From DASWOJ01 sp964242415 (GTDB taxonomy: Bacteria > Pseudomonadota > Alphaproteobacteria > Acetobacterales > Acetobacteraceae): DNA of 64,000 nt. The stretch spans positions 1-64,000 of the forward strand of contig CAXTAT010000026.1 of NCBI GenBank assembly GCA_964242415.1, written 5' to 3'. The position numbers and the translations under genes are program-made. The notes beneath the pieces were generated by a model, which did no database searches, had not been told where the DNA came from, and saw only the letters and a list, made by a program, of their open reading frames with translations. Below are positions 50,589 through 58,827 of this stretch, in pieces; within the stretch, counting starts at the first letter, position 1; each line of letters begins with the position of its first letter.

Positions 50589-50746
50589 AAGTTGCTCCTT
50601 GGTTCAGCGACGTGCCCAGAGTTACAACTTTGACGTGCGTGCGTCTACAAAAACTTCACACCTGGGTGAGATATTTTAGATCACGAGCAAACACAGGGTG
50701 CCTCTGCGTGGAGGCTACCCCGAACCATCTTACTAAGGAGTATATT

Positions 50747-52120
50747 TTGCGACAATATTCAGTTATTGATTGCATGCGCCTGGCGGTTCCGGCCCTGGCG
50801 GAGGTTGCAGCGCCCCGGCTGACCGGGCAAGTCGCCGGCATCTCAGGCATGCTGATCGAGGTTGGCGGCATCACGGCGGAGCTTGCGGTCGGCGACCGCA
50901 TCACGGTGCACGCTAAGGCCGGCGGGCAGATCGGGGCGGAGATTGTCGGGTTTCGCAACGGCATGGCCCGTGCGCTGGCGTTTGGCGCCGTGGAAGGATT
51001 GGGGCCGCGCAGCACGGCCAGCCTGCCGTTCCGGCCGGACCGGCCGCGCGGCGCGCAGCTTGCGGTGTGCGACGCCTGGCTGGGCCGCGTCGTCGATCCG
51101 CTGGGGCAGCCGCTCGACGGGCGCGGGGCGCTGCCGGCGGGAGAGCCGCGCCCGGTGCGGACCGATCCGCCCCCTGGCGCCACCCGGGCGCGGCTGGGGG
51201 CGAGGATCGGGTTGGGCGTCCGGGCGCTGGACCTGTTCACGACCTGCCGGGCGGGGCAGCGGCTCGGGCTGTTCGCCGGGTCGGGCGTGGGTAAGTCCAC
51301 CCTGCTGTCGCAGTTGGTGCATCAGGCCGGGTGCGACGTGGTCGTGCTGGCCCTGGTGGGGGAGCGCGGGCGGGAGGTGCGGGAGTTCCTGGAGGACGAC
51401 CTCGGGCCCGAGGGGATGGCGCGCTCGGTCACCGTCGTCGCCACGTCCGACCAGCCGCCCCTGATGCGCCGGGAGGCCGCCTATGCCGCCATGACCATCG
51501 CCGAGCACTTCCGCGACCAGGGCAAGCATGTGCTGCTGCTGCTGGACAGCGTGACCCGGTTCTGCCTGGCGCTGCGGGAGATCGGCTTGGCGGCCGGGGA
51601 GCCGCCCGCGACCCGCGGGTATCCGCCCAGCGTGTTTGCAGAGCTGCCGCGGCTGCTGGAGCGCGCCGGGCCGGGGCCGGACCGCGGCGAGGCGAGCGGC
51701 CACATCACCGCCCTGTTCACCGTGCTGGTGGAGGGCGACGACCACAACGAGCCCGTCGCCGACGCCGTGCGCGGCATCCTCGACGGCCACGTCATCCTGG
51801 ACCGCCGCATCGGCGAGGGCGGGCGGTATCCGGCCATCGACGTGCTGCGCTCGCTGTCGCGCACCGTGCCGGGCTGCAACGGGCCGGAGGAGAACGCCCT
51901 GGCCCGCCGCGCCCGCGCCGTGCTGTCGCTGCACGCCGAGATGGCGGACCTGGTGCGCCTGGGCGCCTACCGGTCCGGCGCCGACCCGGCGGTCGATCAG
52001 GCGTTGCGCCTGGCCCCGCGGATCGAGGCGGTGCTGCGCCAGCCCAAGGGGGAGAGCAGCACCCTCCCCGACGCCTTTGCCGCCCTGCAAGCCGCCCTGG
52101 AGGACAGCCATGCCACATGA
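50747..52120 (+). CDS. fliI: Flagellar export ATPase FliI
   Basis: 457 aa from a TTG start with AAGGAG six bases upstream; ATG at 50774 is the alternative. Walker A is LFAGSGVGKSTLLSQL, followed by ALVGERGREVREF. The FliI/SctN landmark is LLLDSVTRFCLALREIGLAA followed by GEPPATRGYPPSVFAELPRL. It energises export through the flagellar type III apparatus. The closeness to fliJ and the divergent ctrA supports the flagellar assignment over an injectisome one. No other flagellar genes are in the window. Confidence 0.92.
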   Translation: MRQYSVIDCMRLAVPALAEVAAPRLTGQVAGISGMLIEVGGITAELAVGDRITVHAKAGGQIGAEIVGFRNGMARALAFGAVEGLGPRSTASLPFRPDRPRGAQLAVCDAWLGRVVDPLGQPLDGRGALPAGEPRPVRTDPPPGATRARLGARIGLGVRALDLFTTCRAGQRLGLFAGSGVGKSTLLSQLVHQAGCDVVVLALVGERGREVREFLEDDLGPEGMARSVTVVATSDQPPLMRREAAYAAMTIAEHFRDQGKHVLLLLDSVTRFCLALREIGLAAGEPPATRGYPPSVFAELPRLLERAGPGPDRGEASGHITALFTVLVEGDDHNEPVADAVRGILDGHVILDRRIGEGGRYPAIDVLRSLSRTVPGCNGPEENALARRARAVLSLHAEMADLVRLGAYRSGADPAVDQALRLAPRIEAVLRQPKGESSTLPDAFAALQAALEDSHAT

Positions 52121-52559
52121 TCCGCTTCTTGTGCTCGCCCGCGTGCGCCGGATGGCACACGAGGAGGCGCTGGCGACCCTGGCGCAGGCCCTGGCTGGAG
52201 AGGCGGCGGCGGACGGCATCGTCAAGCAGGCGGAGCGCAGCATCACGGCGGAGTTGGCCGCCGCCTCGGCCCTGGACGGCGGCGACGGCGTGGTGGAGGC
52301 GTTCGCCGCCTGGCTGCCCGGCGCCCGCCAGCGCACCGCCCAGGCCCGGCAGGCCTGCGAGCGCGCCCAGGCCGACGTGTCCCGCGCCCGCGCCATGCTG
52401 TCGGTGACGCGGTCGGGCATGGAGGCGGTCGCGGCGGTGATCGCCGAGCGCGCCCGCCTGCAGCAGGCCGCCGGTGCCCGGGCCGAGCAGCACGCCCTGG
52501 ACGACGCCGCCCGGGGACGGGCTGGGGCGCATGACCCCGGCGCGCATGACATAGCGTGA
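52110..52559 (+). CDS. fliJ: FliJ-like flagellar export chaperone
   Basis: 149 aa, largely coiled coil with many Ala, Arg and Glu; for example VLARVRRMAHEEALATLAQAL and TAQARQACERAQADVSRARA. FliJ binds FliI and helps export. Similarity between FliJ proteins is low, so the call rests on size, coiled-coil nature and an 11-base overlap with fliI. GGAGGACAGCC precedes the ATG. Confidence 0.75.
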   Translation: MPHDPLLVLARVRRMAHEEALATLAQALAGEAAADGIVKQAERSITAELAAASALDGGDGVVEAFAAWLPGARQRTAQARQACERAQADVSRARAMLSVTRSGMEAVAAVIAERARLQQAAGARAEQHALDDAARGRAGAHDPGAHDIA

Positions 52560-52636
52560 CGGTTCGGCATCTGGTCCCGGCGGGCGGGATGTGGTCCTGT
52601 GCAGTCGAGTCCGCACAATAGGATAGGGAACACGAC

Positions 52637-53977
52637 GTGCGCATTGCAATGATTGGCGGCGGCTACGTCGGCCTGGTTTCGGGCGCGTGCTTCGCCGACC
52701 TCGGCGTGGACGTCGCGGTTGTCGAGGTGGACCCGCCCAAGCTGGACGCCCTGATGAACGGCCGCATCCCGATCTACGAGCCGGGGCTGGACCGGCTGGT
52801 GGCGGATAACGTGGCGGCCGGGCGGCTGAGCTTCGGCAACGACCTGGCGGCGGCGGTCGATGGGGTGGACGCGGTGTTCATCGCCGTCGGCACCCCCACG
52901 CGCCGGGGCGACGGCCATGCCGACGTGTCGTATGTCAATGCCGCGGCGGAGCAGGTGGCGCGTGCGCTGACCGGGTATGCCGTCATCGTCACCAAATCGA
53001 CGGTCCCGGTGGGCACCGGCCGCCGCATCATGGAGATCATGCGCCGCGCCAGCCCGGGCGGCGAGTTCGACGTCGCCAGCAACCCGGAGTTCCTGCGCGA
53101 GGGCAGCGCCATCCCCGACTTCATGCGCCCCGACCGCGTGGTGATCGGCACCGACAGCGAGCGTGCGCGGGAGGTGCTGCGCCGCCTGTACCGGCCGCTA
53201 TACCTGATCGAGGCGCCGATCCTGTTCACCAGCCTGGAGACGGCGGAGCTGACGAAGTATGCCGCCAACTCGTTCCTGGCGATGAAGGTGACGTTCATCA
53301 ACGAGATGGCCGACCTGTGCGAGCGCGTCGGCGCGGACGTGCATGACGTGGCGCGCGGCATCGGCCTGGACGGGCGCATCGGCCGCAAGTTCCTGCATGC
53401 CGGTCCCGGGTTTGGCGGGAGCTGCTTTCCCAAGGATACGCTGGCGCTGATGCGGATCGCGCAGGACTGGGGGGCGCCGTCCCGCCTGGTGGAGGCGACG
53501 GTGGCGGTGAACGACGCCCGCAAGTCGGGGATGGCGGCGCGGGTGATCCACGCGGCGGGCGGGTCGGTGCACGGCAAGACGGTCGCGGTGCTGGGCCTGA
53601 CGTTCAAGCCCGAGACGGACGACATGCGCGACGCCCCCAGCCTGTCCATCATCAACCGCCTGGCGGAGCAGGGGGCGGAGATCCGCGCCTTCGACCCCGT
53701 TGGCATGGAGCATGCCAAGGCGATGCTGCCGGAAGGCGTGCATTATTGCACCGACGCCTACGACGCCGTGACGGGTGCGGACGTGCTGGTGCTGGTGACG
53801 GAGTGGAACGAGTTTCGCGCCTTGGCTCCGGAGCGGCTGCGCGCGGCGATGCGCGGGACGCTGGTGATGGACCTGCGCAACGTGTTCGACCCGGTGGTGA
53901 TGCGGGAGGCTGGGCTGGACTACCATGGCATTGGCCGCGGTTTTTCTCCCTCCTCCTCCGGGAAAGGGCCGGGGTGA
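52637..53977 (+). CDS. ugd: UDP-glucose 6-dehydrogenase
   Basis: 446 aa. NAD-binding MIGGGYVGLVSGACFADL at the N-terminus, then STVPVGTGRRIMEIM, the substrate motif NPEFLREGSAIPDFM and the catalytic cysteine in GFGGSCFPKDTLAL. It oxidises UDP-glucose to UDP-glucuronate for surface polysaccharides. Start GTG at 52637 gives the exact Rossmann opening. The last ten residues (SPSSSGKGPG) and the stop are encoded by the left arm of a repeat element, so the original C-terminus was probably shorter or different. Confidence 0.96.
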   Translation: MRIAMIGGGYVGLVSGACFADLGVDVAVVEVDPPKLDALMNGRIPIYEPGLDRLVADNVAAGRLSFGNDLAAAVDGVDAVFIAVGTPTRRGDGHADVSYVNAAAEQVARALTGYAVIVTKSTVPVGTGRRIMEIMRRASPGGEFDVASNPEFLREGSAIPDFMRPDRVVIGTDSERAREVLRRLYRPLYLIEAPILFTSLETAELTKYAANSFLAMKVTFINEMADLCERVGADVHDVARGIGLDGRIGRKFLHAGPGFGGSCFPKDTLALMRIAQDWGAPSRLVEATVAVNDARKSGMAARVIHAAGGSVHGKTVAVLGLTFKPETDDMRDAPSLSIINRLAEQGAEIRAFDPVGMEHAKAMLPEGVHYCTDAYDAVTGADVLVLVTEWNEFRALAPERLRAAMRGTLVMDLRNVFDPVVMREAGLDYHGIGRGFSPSSSGKGPG

Positions 53978-54101
53978 GGGGGTATTTGTTGCGGAGCGGA
54001 GCACTGATGGCGAGGTAGGGCTGCGCTTGCTGCGGGACGGTGCTGTGCTGCAAGACCCCCTCACCCCGGCCCTCTCCCGAAGCGGGGAGAGGGAGCAGGA
54101 A
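53944..54101. repeat. Composite inverted-repeat element, copy 13 (subfamily B), overlapping the ugd 3' end
   Basis: Left arm TCTCCCTCCTCCTCCGGGAA then AGGGCCGGGGTGAGGGGG; right arm CCCCCTCACCCCGGCCCTCT then CCCGAAGCGGGGAGAGGGAG. The TGA in GGGGTGAGG is the ugd stop codon. Confidence 0.88.
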
Positions 54102-54145
54102 GGGTACGCCTTGCCTTAACACGCGGTCTGGCGGATATCCGAGCT

Positions 54146-56353
54146 ATGCCAAGCCCCGCCGCACGCCAGCCGGCCACCGTGCAGCCGCCCACTATAACCT
54201 GGGCGCCGGACGGCACGGAGACGCCCGCCGCGTTGCGCGAGATGCCCTGCCCGAACTGCGGCGCGGCAACGGCGAAATCCCTGGTGCTGACCGTCGATGT
54301 GCAACTGCCGGACAACCCGTCCAAGCGCCTGCGCCTGCTGCGTTGCCCCGCCTGCGCGTGCCACTTCTATGATAGCCAGGTGCCGCCGGACTACGCCGAG
54401 CCGACGCTGAACAACCGGGGCCGCGTGCCGTTCTATGTGCAGCAAGGCGCCGGCATCTCGCTGATCACCCGCCCACTGGCGCAGGCCGCCGCGGTCCCGC
54501 CGGGCAGCGCCTACATGGAGGTCGGCTGCGGCTACGGCTTCGGCCTGGACTTCGCGATCAACACCCGCGGCTGGCATGGCGTCGGCATCGATCCGGCGCC
54601 GCTGGCCGCCATCGGCCGCGATGCGCTCGGCCTGCCGGTCGAGCTGCGCTACCTGCGCGACGACGATGAGGCGCGCGGCGCGATGGACGTGGTGATGGGG
54701 TCGGAGGTGGTGGAGCACGTCCCCTCCCCGGCCGCCTTCGTGCGGACGCTGCGGGCCATGTTGAAGCCGGGCGGCCTGCTGATGCTGACCACGCCGAACG
54801 GCGCCGACATCCGGCGGGACACGCCGCCGGGCATCATCATCCCGCTGCTGTCGCCCAGCCTGCACCTGGTGATCCAGGGCGCCGAGAGCCTGACCGCATT
54901 GCTGCGCCAGGGAGGCTTCGGGCACATCGAGGTCGTGGTGGACAGCCACTCCCTGATCGCCTTTGCCAGCGATGCGCCACTGCAGTTGGAGCGGGACCCG
55001 GCCCGCCTGCGCCTGGCGCTGCGCGAGCACCTGGAGGGCCGGGCGGCCAAGCTGGACCCGACGGGGGACCTGTTCCTCGGCCTGGCCGGGCGGGCGTTCC
55101 AGGAGGCGGTCAACGATGGCGACATGGCGGCGGCCGACCGCGCCTGGGCGTTGCTGACGAGCGGGTGCCACGCCCGGTTCGGCTGGAACCTGGACGCGCT
55201 GACCAGCCTGCCGGCGGAGGTCGCCACCTGCAGCCTGGAACGGATGGCGCAGTTGGCGCCGCTGAACCTGGGGGGGCTGCTGTACTCCCGCGCCATCCGC
55301 CGCCTGGCCGCCGGCGCCCCGCGGGCCTCGCTGGAGGGGCAGTTCGCCCTGGCCTCGGCCGCCGCCGCCGCGATGCGCCGCGCGCTGGGCGAGCTGGCGA
55401 TGGAGGACGGGCAGACCGAGGACATCGACTGGACCGCCCGGGCCGAGGCGCTGCTGTGCGGCGCTGCGGCCGGCAGCCCCGGCGTCGTCGCCCGCCTGGC
55501 CGCCCTGCCCCTGGCCCCGACCGGTGGCGCGGCCCGGCGGCGCGGCATGGTGCAGCGGGCGCTGACGACGCTGGTGAACGCCGGGCACCTGGACTTGGCG
55601 CGCGACCTGCTGGGCGCGGCCGGGACCGGGATTGCACCCGATGTCCAACCCGGCGCACCGCTGGCCGACGCGGACCGCGACCTGCTGTTCTGCCTTGCGG
55701 TGCTGGATGTCCAATCCGGCCCAGGATACGGCTCAGGCGGAGCGGCGTTGGGCGGCCCGGCGCTGGCTCGCACCCGCTTCGCCGCGGTGCGCGGATCGGC
55801 GGCGCCTGGCGCCGGGCTATGGTGGGCGGCGCTGAACGGCGAGTTGCAGGCGTTGGGGCTGCTGGGCGACGCCGCGGCGGCGACGGCGCTGACGCTGCAG
55901 ATCGTGCAGGCGCACCCGGAGCTGGACACCGGCGCCTGGGCCTTGCCGAAGCTGGTCAATGCCGGGCAGTACGGGCCGGCGCGCGGCATCGCCGAGCGGT
56001 CCGGCCTGACCGCCGCCGCGTTCACCCAGCCAGGCAGCACGCGCCCCCTGTCGCACGGGGACCGGGACGTGCTGTTTTGCCTGGGCGTGCTGGACGTGCA
56101 GGCGGACGCCCATGGCCGCGCCATCGGCGACGCCGCCATGGGCCGCAGCCGCCTGGCGCGGGTCCGCCAGGCGTGCGAGCCGGGCACCGGGCTGTGGTGG
56201 GCGGCGCTGCGGGGAGAGTTGCAGGCGCTGGACCTGCTCGACGCGCTGGACGAGGCGGCGGCGCTGACTGCGGAACTGCATGTCGCGCATCCGGGACTGG
56301 AACTGCCGCCCGACATCCTGTCGCGGATCGCACCCGCCGACGCCGGGGCCTAG
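54146..56353 (+). CDS. Zinc-ribbon class I methyltransferase with duplicated C-terminal modules
   Basis: 735 aa. An N-terminal zinc ribbon has CPNCG at 35-39 and CPAC at 67-70. The SAM-binding motif YMEVGCGYGFGLDFAI is near residue 122, with GVGIDPAPLAAI and SEVVEHVPSPAAF following. After residue 470 two modules of about 127 residues repeat: TTLVNAGHLDLARDLLG and PKLVNAGQYGPARGIAE, each with LLFCLAVLDVQ or VLFCLGVLDVQ and GLWWAALNGELQAL or GLWWAALRGELQAL. A role in modifying a surface glycan is inferred from ugd upstream and rgpF downstream. Confidence 0.85.
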   Translation: MPSPAARQPATVQPPTITWAPDGTETPAALREMPCPNCGAATAKSLVLTVDVQLPDNPSKRLRLLRCPACACHFYDSQVPPDYAEPTLNNRGRVPFYVQQGAGISLITRPLAQAAAVPPGSAYMEVGCGYGFGLDFAINTRGWHGVGIDPAPLAAIGRDALGLPVELRYLRDDDEARGAMDVVMGSEVVEHVPSPAAFVRTLRAMLKPGGLLMLTTPNGADIRRDTPPGIIIPLLSPSLHLVIQGAESLTALLRQGGFGHIEVVVDSHSLIAFASDAPLQLERDPARLRLALREHLEGRAAKLDPTGDLFLGLAGRAFQEAVNDGDMAAADRAWALLTSGCHARFGWNLDALTSLPAEVATCSLERMAQLAPLNLGGLLYSRAIRRLAAGAPRASLEGQFALASAAAAAMRRALGELAMEDGQTEDIDWTARAEALLCGAAAGSPGVVARLAALPLAPTGGAARRRGMVQRALTTLVNAGHLDLARDLLGAAGTGIAPDVQPGAPLADADRDLLFCLAVLDVQSGPGYGSGGAALGGPALARTRFAAVRGSAAPGAGLWWAALNGELQALGLLGDAAAATALTLQIVQAHPELDTGAWALPKLVNAGQYGPARGIAERSGLTAAAFTQPGSTRPLSHGDRDVLFCLGVLDVQADAHGRAIGDAAMGRSRLARVRQACEPGTGLWWAALRGELQALDLLDALDEAAALTAELHVAHPGLELPPDILSRIAPADAGA

Positions 56354-56355
56354 TT

Positions 56356-57399
56356 TTGGCCCGTGGCTCCCTGGGACACCTGCTGCACCGCGGCTGGAGC
56401 CTGGCGCGTTATCGCATCCTGCCGCAGTTGGGGCACGAGGTGATGCGGCATCGCAGTCCCAACCAGATCGTGCTCCGGTGGCCGGAGGGGGACATCCCCT
56501 TGGGGCCGCGCGTGTGCGTGTATGTGCACTGGGACGGCGCCGGGGACGTGCGGGAGCATGTGCTGCACCACGTCCGCAGCCTGGCGATGGCTGGGGTGTC
56601 GGTGCTGTTCGTCACCAACAGCGGCCATCTGCGCCCGGCGGCGATGGAGGCGCTGAAGCTGATCTGCGCCGGGGTGCTGGTGCGGCGCAACATCGGCTAC
56701 GACTTCGGCGCGTGGCGCGAGGGGTTCGAGCAGTTGGCGCTGCCGCGGCCGAATACCGCGATGGTGCTGATGGCCAATGACAGCGTGTACGGCCCGATCC
56801 GGCCGTTGCACGACCTGCTGTCGCGCATCGACTTCGCGGTGGCCGACGCGTGGGGCTGCACGGAGAGCTGGCAGTCGCGCTACCACCTGCAATCCTACCT
56901 GATGGCGTTCAGCCCGCAGGTGGTCGCGAGCGAGGCATGGCGGGGGTTTTGGGCCGGGGTGCGGCCGACCTGGGCCAAGATTTGGCTGATCCGGCTGTAT
57001 GAGATCGGGCTGACGCAGGGGCTGTTGCGGGCCGGGTTCACCTGCCGGGCGGTCTGGCCGTATCAGGACCTGGTGCGCGATATCGACCCGGAGCTGCTGA
57101 CCGACTTTAAGGAGGGCGGGCCGAACCTGGCCGATGCCACCGTGCGAATCCGCCAGCACCATGCCCGGCGCATCCGAGCCCATGTCGTGGACCGGACGCC
57201 GATGAACCCAACGAGCGACTTGTGGCGGCAATTGATGGTGGCAGGCTTCCCGTTCATCAAGCGCGAGCTGCTGCGGGACAACCCGACCGAGGTGCCGGAC
57301 GTCGCGGAATGGCGGGAGGTGGCAGCGGCGCACCACGCGACCAACCTGGACCCGATTGAGCGCGACCTGCAGCGGACGCTGAAGAATAAGACGCCTTAG
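56356..57399 (+). CDS. Rhamnan synthesis protein F (RgpF) family protein
   Basis: 347 aa. The family stretches are VCVYVHWDGAGDVREHVLHH, LFVTNSGHLRPAAMEAL, RRNIGYDFGAWREGF and VLMANDSVYGPIRPLHDLL. RgpF-type proteins act in rhamnose-containing polysaccharide synthesis and appear as glycosyltransferase-like domains. The start is a TTG two bases after the preceding stop; another initiation codon is not available close by, so translational coupling is likely. Convergent with nusG, with a repeat element in between. Confidence 0.87.
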   Translation: MARGSLGHLLHRGWSLARYRILPQLGHEVMRHRSPNQIVLRWPEGDIPLGPRVCVYVHWDGAGDVREHVLHHVRSLAMAGVSVLFVTNSGHLRPAAMEALKLICAGVLVRRNIGYDFGAWREGFEQLALPRPNTAMVLMANDSVYGPIRPLHDLLSRIDFAVADAWGCTESWQSRYHLQSYLMAFSPQVVASEAWRGFWAGVRPTWAKIWLIRLYEIGLTQGLLRAGFTCRAVWPYQDLVRDIDPELLTDFKEGGPNLADATVRIRQHHARRIRAHVVDRTPMNPTSDLWRQLMVAGFPFIKRELLRDNPTEVPDVAEWREVAAAHHATNLDPIERDLQRTLKNKTP

Positions 57400-57410
57400 C
57401 TGCAGGTGGT

Positions 57411-57554
57411 TCCTTTCCCGGAGGGAGCGGGCGGGGGTCTGTCCGCAAGTGCGAACTTGTCCGAAGGCAGCGGCGGGCATGGACCCGGGATGCTTGTGCT
57501 TGCGGACAGACCCCCTCACCCCGGCCCTCTCCCGGAGGGGGAGGGAGAAGGCAG
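57411..57554. repeat. Composite inverted-repeat element, copy 14 (subfamily B)
   Basis: Degenerate left arm CCTTTCCCGGAGGGAGCGGG; right arm CCCTCACCCCGGCCCTCTCC then CGGAGGGGGAGGGAGAAGG. The inverted symmetry runs on into the interior: GGGGGTCTGTCCGCAAG and CTTGCGGACAGACCCCC are perfect 17-base complements. Confidence 0.9.
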
Positions 57555-57557
57555 GGG

Positions 57558-58088
57558 TCAGACTTTTTCGACTTGGCTGTATTCCAGCTCCACCGGCGTG
57601 GAGCGGCCGAAGATGCTGACGCTGACCTTCACGCGGCCCTTTTCCTCGTCCACCTCCTCCACCGTGCCGTTGAAGCTGGTGAAGGGGCCGTCGGCCACCC
57701 GGATCTGCTCGCCGATCTCGAACAGGATGGCGGGGCGTGCGCGCTCGACGCCCTCGGCGCTCTGCTTCATGATGCGGTCGGCCTCGGCCTCGCTGATCGG
57801 CGAAGGCTTGGTCTTGCTGCCGAGGAAGCCCGTGACCTTCGGAGTCTCCTTGATCAGGTGCCAGGACTGGTCGGTCAGCTCCATCTTCACCAGCACGTAG
57901 CCGGGGAAGAACTTGCGCTCGGCGTTGAACTTCTGGCCGCGGCGGACCTCCACGACCTCCTCCGAGGGGACCAGCACCTCATCGACCAGGTCGGCCAGGC
58001 CCTTCTGTGCCGCCTGCTCCTTGATCTGCTGGGCGATCTTCTTCTCGAAGCCCGAATAGACGTGGACGACATACCAACGCTTGGCCAT
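57558..58088 (-). CDS. nusG: Transcription termination/antitermination protein NusG
   Basis: 176 aa. WYVVHVYSGFEKKIAQQIKE opens the NGN domain, PGYVLVKMELTDQSWHLIKE and VTGFLGS follow, and the KOW domain has IRVADGPFTSFNGTVEEVDE. NusG binds RNA polymerase and couples transcription to Rho or ribosomes. It starts ten bases after secE. Unlike in most bacteria, rplK does not follow; a repeat element and the converging rgpF-like gene do. Confidence 0.97.
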   Translation of the reverse strand: MAKRWYVVHVYSGFEKKIAQQIKEQAAQKGLADLVDEVLVPSEEVVEVRRGQKFNAERKFFPGYVLVKMELTDQSWHLIKETPKVTGFLGSKTKPSPISEAEADRIMKQSAEGVERARPAILFEIGEQIRVADGPFTSFNGTVEEVDEEKGRVKVSVSIFGRSTPVELEYSQVEKV

Positions 58089-58098
58089 GGAGGGATTC

Positions 58099-58299
58099 CT
58101 AGTTACCGACGCCGAACAGCATCCGGACGCCGACGCCGATCAGCGAATCGGCTGCGAAGAAGAACACGGCCGCCAGGCCCGACAGCGCGAACACCAGGCC
58201 AGTGGTGACCAGCGTCTCCTTGCGGGACGGCCAGGTCACCTTGCCTACCTCGGCCCGCACTTCGCGGATGAACTTTGCGGGATCGACAGCCAGCGCCAT
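58099..58299 (-). CDS. secE: Preprotein translocase subunit SecE
   Basis: 66 aa with one membrane helix. FIREVRAEVGKVTWPSRKET is the conserved SecE motif, followed by the helix TGLVFALSGLAAVFFFAAD. SecE clamps SecY in the Sec translocon. The short single-helix form is usual in alphaproteobacteria. ATG at 58299 is used because the upstream extension has no similarity and approaches the tRNA gene. Confidence 0.95.
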   Translation of the reverse strand: MALAVDPAKFIREVRAEVGKVTWPSRKETLVTTGLVFALSGLAAVFFFAADSLIGVGVRMLFGVGN

Positions 58300-58361
58300 G
58301 ATCTCAAGACTTTCTGAATGGGAGCACAGGCCCGGTGCAGGGTGCACGCAGGCCGGGTTGG

Positions 58362-58436
58362 CAGGGGCGGAGGGAATCGAACCCGCAACCTCCGGTTTTG
58401 GAGACCGGCGCTCTAGCCTAGTTGAGCTACACCCCT
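58362..58436 (-). tRNA. tRNA-Trp (anticodon CCA)
   Basis: The gene reads AGGGGTGTAGCTCAA at the 5' end, with the anticodon loop CTCCAAA inside the stem CCGGT/ACCGG, giving CCA. The T-arm GGGTTCGATTCCC and the acceptor CGCCCCT pair as expected, and the 3' CCA is encoded (58359-58361). It stands directly upstream of secE, as in many bacteria. Confidence 0.97.
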
Positions 58437-58482
58437 GCAGGACCGGCGCAGCAAGCCGGGCCGTGCATCAACGCACAGGGCG

Positions 58483-58511
58483 TAAAAACGGCGGCGCGGC
58501 GCTTCTGTCAA
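58483..58511 (-). promoter_or_regulatory. Likely promoter of the tRNA-Trp-secE-nusG unit
   Basis: On the minus strand TTGACA is at 58511-58506, then a 17-base spacer and the T-rich TTTTTA at 58488-58483 as a weak -10 box. It lies about 50 bases upstream of the tRNA. Confidence 0.5.
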
Positions 58512-58559
58512 GCCTGATCGCAACCGCAGCAGGGCAAACATCCATGGTGCGGGGCGCTG

Positions 58560-58713
58560 CCTGCTCCGCTTTCCTTCGGGAAAGAGCCGGGGTGAGGGCG
58601 GCGGCAAGGGCTTTGTTTGCCCATTTTGGGACGAAGGCCGCTTCCAGCCCGGCCGGATTTGACCCTTGCAGCCTCCCTCACCCCGGCCCTCTCCCGGGGG
58701 GAGCGGGAGCAGC
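58560..58713. repeat. Composite inverted-repeat element, copy 15 (interior inverted)
   Basis: Left arm CTGCTCCGCTTTCCTTCGGG then AAAGAGCCGGGGTGAGGGC; right arm CCTCCCTCACCCCGGCCCTC then TCCCGGGGGGAGCGGGAGC. The interior is in the opposite orientation to copy 12. It lies in the 391-bp space between divergent tRNA-Trp and tonB, the only copy in a divergent region; the flank to 58827 holds no other feature seen. Confidence 0.87.
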
Positions 58714-58827
58714 GAATAGTGCGGCCTTCACGCCATAGGTGATCGCCCTGCAACCGGTGGATGGTCCCTGGCGTGTTCCGCAGGGCGGCATGGGCCGCTA
58801 TATGGCAAAACGTATGACCTCAAGCCG

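Noticed and set aside
50612..50746. Longer FliI start upstream of 50747
   Set aside because: The extension would cover the ctrA/fliI promoter space and has no similarity; TTG 50747 has AAGGAG at the right distance.
55165..56355. A 744-codon fusion frame ending in the RgpF-like protein
   Set aside because: The first 397 codons are out of frame with the certain methyltransferase gene and carry no motif; RgpF similarity begins at the TTG at 56356.
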